Positions 59,917-64,000 of a DNA stretch of 64,000 bases are shown here, one piece after another. The position numbers and the translations under genes are program-made. Position 1 is the first letter of the stretch. Every line of letters begins with the position of its first letter. The notes beneath the pieces were generated by a model. That model did no database searches. It was not told the origin of the DNA and was given only the letters and a program-made list of their open reading frames with translations. The stretch covers positions 242,501 through 306,500 of the forward strand of contig JAPTOF010000006.1 in NCBI GenBank assembly GCA_028554755.1, written 5' to 3'. The DNA is from Cordia subcordata (lineage: Eukaryota > Streptophyta > Magnoliopsida > Boraginales > Cordiaceae).

Positions 59917-60679
59917 TTCTCATGTCCATTTTACAAGATTTTGGGTTTACCGTTTTGTCGGGCTCTAGGTAGGCCTCTTATATGAAGGGTAGGACAATAC
60001 TTATTAATATTTTTGCTCAATTTGTTAAGAATAAACCTAATGAATTTATTTAGTATTAAAGCGTACAAAATATCACACAGCATTTCGTTATCCATGTAAA
60101 AATTTACAGGAGGTAAACCATCTTCTTGTGTTTCATCTACAATAATAATAATAATTTCCAACCCAAAAAAAAAGAAAAAGAAAAATTTACCACAAATATT
60201 TTAAAAAAAAAATTTAATCGATCATAAATCAAGAATACAATACTCGATGCTGAGTATTGAAGGGATGCATTTGTACGATAACAGGTAAGCTCTAATTCGA
60301 AAAGGAATTTTTAGTATTCGTAAGTCATAAATCACGATTTTGTGTAGCCAGGATGATGTTCTCGCGGTCTTGCTTGAGAACTTCGCGGAGTTGCTAGTAA
60401 TTCTCGTCCCTAAAAAAGTTACATTAACACATATCACATCAATTTTGTATCAAACATTAAACCAACACCAAATATCATATAATAATAAGTCAAATATATA
60501 TATACTTCTAATAACAACGATAATAATAACTGAAAAGCTTCAATTAGAGTAGCGAATATCCGTAAAACGATTAGCTAATCCTCGCAATTAACGCCAACAA
60601 AAAGCAAAACAGAACTGATCATGATGGTCCAGTCCCTCGAAAATGCTACACTTGATTAATATATATAACAGCCAACATT

Positions 60680-62173
60680 CTAATCGAACAAGCTGAACAT
60701 ATTTTCCTCGTCACTCTCTTCAAGTGGTTCCTCCTCCTGAAAAACAAAGGAAAAAAGAAACACGTGATAAATAACAAATCAAACTAAATATGTTTTAATT
60801 AATATATATACTCAAACTATAATTGCCGTCCTAATTTAAAACAATATAAATAAAACCCAATTTTGATATTCGAAACTCTCACCCAACAGTATCACAAAGG
60901 GTCAGACAACCTTTTTTAGATATCTTAAAAATTAATACAAATAATTTAATGACAAATTAAGATACCTTTTTCTTCTCCTCAGCTGCAGGAGTCGCCGGGG
61001 CAGCAGCAGAAGGAGAGGCGGCAGCAAACGGAGCAGCACCACCACCACCAGCACCAACGTTCATGAGAAGGTCATCGATGTTCTTCTTCTGACATAGTTT
61101 AGCAAACAGACTCCCCCAGTAGGATTCGACACTCAAGTTTGCTGCTTTTACCAGCGTAGCAATCTTCTCCGCCTGCACAAGCAAAACAAAACATATATAG
61201 CTCCATGTCTATATATATATACACACACATACATACATTATATACATATATATATATATATATATTATTGCTCTGTTTATTATAATTATATTTTAAAATA
61301 CTTATTCTATTGAAATAAAAAAAAATCTCATAAAATTTAAGACAATCTTATTATGTATCTTTTAAAAATTCAAAATAAACTATATTTTTTATCTTATAAA
61401 AAATAAACAATCCATCAACACACTATATATGTTGTACTTGTAACAAACCCGATTCTCGCGTAACAAAAACATGTAGAAGTTTAAGAGCCTGGTTAGCTTC
61501 TTTGTTTTTAGAGAGAAAAATACTATTTTTCTTAAAAAAATACATTTTTTGCAATAATTATTTCGCATAATTTTCAAAAAAAAAAAAAAAACTGAAACTG
61601 TAAAAAAAATTGCTCAAATATAGTAGGACTCTTAATTCTAAAAGAACACTTCTTGAAAAGTTATTAAAGAAAAAGCTTCTTAAAAAAAAAAAAAAAAGCC
61701 AATCTGGTCGAGCTAGTAACGTTTTGCCAAAACCATACAATAAACTACATGCTACTATACATTATAATTTAATCAACAACTTTAACGGTCTCTGAAGATT
61801 ATATGACAAAAAATCTTCTATTTTTAGCGAACAAGATTCTTATAAACTAGAGGAGGAGATAATCGTTAGCTAGATTGAAGTTATACAATAACTACATGCA
61901 TGGGATGACAAAAATAATATCTTTACGATTTATAGAAGCATGACAAAATCTTATGTTGTGAGAGGACAATTTATAATTAATAGAGAACAGGAGTGCTAGG
62001 TTGGCATGGTAAAATAGAAGATCTAGGAAAACATATAGAAAGTTATGTCAAAACAAAAAGAAAAAGAAAGAAGGATATGATGAGAAAGGGATCGGCCAAC
62101 ATACAGTGATAGGGATGGCATCGTCGTGGAGAATCAAACAAGCGTAAGTGCAGGCAAGTTCGGCCGTCGACAT
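60680..62173 (-). CDS. RPP1: Large ribosomal subunit stalk protein P1, copy 2
   Basis: Tandem paralogue of the gene at 58758-59599. Exons are 62105-62173, 60966-61172 and 60680-60736, giving 110 aa with the same intron positions and phases. It starts [20 protein letters not shown], then [20 protein letters not shown] and [20 protein letters not shown]. The hinge is Ala/Pro/Ser-rich. The tail is [18 protein letters not shown], unlike the usual [12 protein letters not shown]: the Met-Gly-Phe core is changed to Asn-Met-Phe. Intron 1 (61173-62104) holds a family A and a family B inverted-repeat element. I saw no TGGGCC/T motif in the upstream 300 bp, unlike copy 1, so expression may differ. Confidence 0.93.
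61269..61425. mobile_element. Inverted-repeat element, family A copy 3 (intron of P1 copy 2), deleted
   Basis: TGCTCTGTTTATTATAATTA then TATTTTAAAATACTTATTCT and ATTGAAATAA match the left half of copy 2. ACTATATTTTTTATCTTATA then AAAAATAAACAATCCATC follows. It ends AACACACTAT like copy 2's right end but lacks most of the right arm. Confidence 0.7.
61486..61712. mobile_element. Inverted-repeat element, family B copy 6 (intron of P1 copy 2)
   Basis: AGCCTGGTTAGCTTCTTTGT at the left; AAAAGCCAATCTGGTCGAGC at the right, whose reverse complement starts GCTCGACCAGATTGGC. The core GAAACTGTAAAAAAAATTGC and GAAAAGTTATTAAAGAAAAA match copy 2 at 26976-27199 in the same orientation. Confidence 0.65.
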
Positions 62174-64000
62174 CTTTCTGAGCACGACGATCAAACTGTT
62201 GAAGAAAAACACACAGCGGCAAAGAGGGAGAGAGAGCACGTAATGGGGGGAGAGGGCTGTCGTATTGTATTTATATTCCTTAGAAAAGCATGTCCTGGTT
62301 GAAGTAGGACTAAGTTACCAGTGTCCTGAGGGCCAAGTTTCCTGTTGAAATTGGCCCTCTTGGACTCACTCTTCTGATGGGTTTTTGGTCTCTCTTCATC
62401 CTTATTTGACTTGGCTTCTCTTTGGCTCAACTTTTACAGGCTTAAAGATTTTCATTGTACGTTCAAAATTGATGTTAAATTGTTTAGTTAATTTTTAAAA
62501 GAATTTTTAATAAACGACATTTTTTTATTAAAAAAAATTTAGATTCTTGTGTAATTTAGAGCTACTTCTTATACATTGCATATTGAGTTTGTTAGTTTAT
62601 CATTTTTAAATTGTTTAGTTAATTTTTAAAAGAATTTTTAATAAACGACATTTTTTTTATTAAAAAAAAATTAGATTCTTGTGTAATTTAGAGCTACTTC
62701 TTATACATTGCATACTGAGTTTGTTAGTTTATCATTTTTAATTTTTAAAATTATAATATTTTCGAATTGCCCGTTTTCACATTTAAATTTCTCTCTCTCT
62801 CTCTCTCTTTTTTTTTTTTTTTGTTGGGGGGGGGGGGGTTCAAGAGTATTGCATAAATGAACACTTAAATTTCTGTTAGACAACAAACTATCAGTACTTC
62901 CAGGAATTAAAGACATGCACAAATGTTAAGCCTTTCGATTTTCCTTTTTTTAACTATTTTATATACCAGTGACATTTTTTAAATAAAAAATTTAATGATA
63001 ATAATAAATTAATGATATAATTGTAATAAAATACTAAATAATTCACCACTGTTAGATGAATCTAAATACACTGCAATTAACACTATTTTAATAACACCTG
63101 TAAATATTGAGGGAAAAAAAGATAGAAACAGATAGTTTTAAGGTCTCAATTTTGCAATAGATGAAATTAAAGATCTCAACTTTAAAATCTTTAAAAAAAA
63201 AGCTTGAACTTATTAAAAAAAGAATAGCATTTTGCATATCGTTAAGTAACGGTGTTAATTATTTGCTTACATGGCATTTTTTTCCTCTAAAATCTTAGGT
63301 AACATTTTATTATTATTTTTTTCATAATTTAGGTAAATTTTTTAGCAAGCCATTCAAACTCTCTGTGGTATATATCAAACCAAATATAACCAAATAGTAA
63401 AAAGATTTTTTAAAAAAAAAAAAAAAACTCTCTATCTTGCCTAAAACTGAAAAGCCCTTCTCTCACTTTGCAAAACAAAAATCACTCAGCAGATTACTCT
63501 TGATTTTTGGGTCTTTTTGTTGGAATTATCGTAATTTATTTAATTTTTTATTTTTTAATATTCAAAAGTCATAATTAATTTAAAATTTTTAAATTTTTAA
63601 ATATATGAAGAATTATATTAACAAATGAAAAAACATGTAAATTTAATTTATATTCCTATTAAACGAAAAAGGTTTCAAAATTTACATATGTATACATGCA
63701 TTTGATAGTTTAGATTTATTAGTTTGTGCTAGATACCAGTAGAAGTTGTCATATATAAGTAAAGAATTAACATCATTGCTTAATGATATGTAAAACCTGA
63801 TTGTTTTGGACGTTCAATCCTTTTAATTAAAGTTTATGAAGTTGAGATCATTAATTCTATACTTTGCAAAGTCTAAGCCTTGAAATTACTTTTTTCACCC
63901 AAAAAATGTACTATTTTTAAGAAAAAATCCAAATAGGACTTGTACAGTGCTCACGACCATACGTGTCATTTAACAAATTAAGAAACAATTAGTATTTTCG
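62174..64000. other. Upstream of P1 copy 2 and window end
   Basis: The first few hundred bases are P1 copy 2 promoter and leader. After that it is AT-rich spacer with a 131-bp tandem duplication (62477-62740), a CT/T tract with a G-run (62792-62838) and A-runs. No gene is seen to the window end. Confidence 0.5.
62477..62740 (+). repeat. 131-bp tandem direct duplication
   Basis: AAATTGTTTAGTTAATTTTT to GTTAGTTTATCATTTTTAA is present twice in a row, with only a couple of base changes and T/A-run length differences. It is recent. Confidence 0.9.

Overview
This is nuclear DNA from a flowering plant, almost certainly a eudicot. The evidence is intron-rich genes with GT-AG splicing, very AT-rich spacers, and plant-only families: a PRR clock protein, TTG1, a COMT-type methyltransferase, a DMR6-type oxygenase, an isoprenylated metal-binding protein and plant-type ribosomal P1 proteins. 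I cannot name the species. Exon coordinates below were read by eye from splice sites, reading phase and remembered family sequences; no alignment was run.

Layout. 1-5.1 kb: last exon of a heavy-metal-associated isoprenylated protein, then a decayed class III peroxidase and a second peroxidase scrap. 5.4-7.9 kb (-): nascent polypeptide-associated complex alpha subunit (4 exons). 8.3-13.4 kb: a fold-back element and a 4.3-kb Mutator-like transposon with inverted ends, an 8-bp target duplication and a broken plant-mobile-domain gene. 15.8-17.7 kb (+): COMT-like O-methyltransferase (4 exons). 18.7-23.1 kb (-): DMR6-like 2-oxoglutarate oxygenase (4 exons, one 3-kb intron). 23.4-26.5 kb: two Helitron-like copies tail to tail. 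29.8-30.8 kb (+): TTG1 WD40 protein. 32.8-33.4 kb (-): frameshifted NDR1/HIN1-like pseudogene. 34.7-39.5 kb (-): PRR5-type pseudo-response regulator (8 exons, 695 aa) with five exact evening elements upstream. 43.6-46.0 kb (-): lysine-rich protein of unknown function. 46.6-51.7 kb (+): decayed Ty1/copia retrotransposon carrying an insert of plastid DNA (rpoB and trnR-ACG pieces). 53.8-56.6 kb (+): START-domain lipid-binding protein with an apparently lost start codon and one GC-AG intron. 58.8-62.2 kb (-): two tandem ribosomal stalk protein P1 genes.

The genes are independent units, not an operon. Some share themes. NAC-alpha and the two P1 proteins work in translation; NAC-alpha, one P1 gene and the unknown gene have TGGGCC/T (site II) promoter motifs. 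PRR5 and its evening elements form a clock node. DMR6-like, COMT and TTG1 relate to salicylate turnover, lignin or other phenolics, and epidermal/flavonoid control. Two small inverted-repeat element families (three and six copies) are scattered through the window; all three copies of one family lie in introns.

I found no clear case of a wholly new biological system. The most notable items are the PRR5 evening-element cluster, the Mutator-like element with a plant mobile domain, the plastid mosaic inside the copia element, and the START gene with ATA where its start codon is expected.
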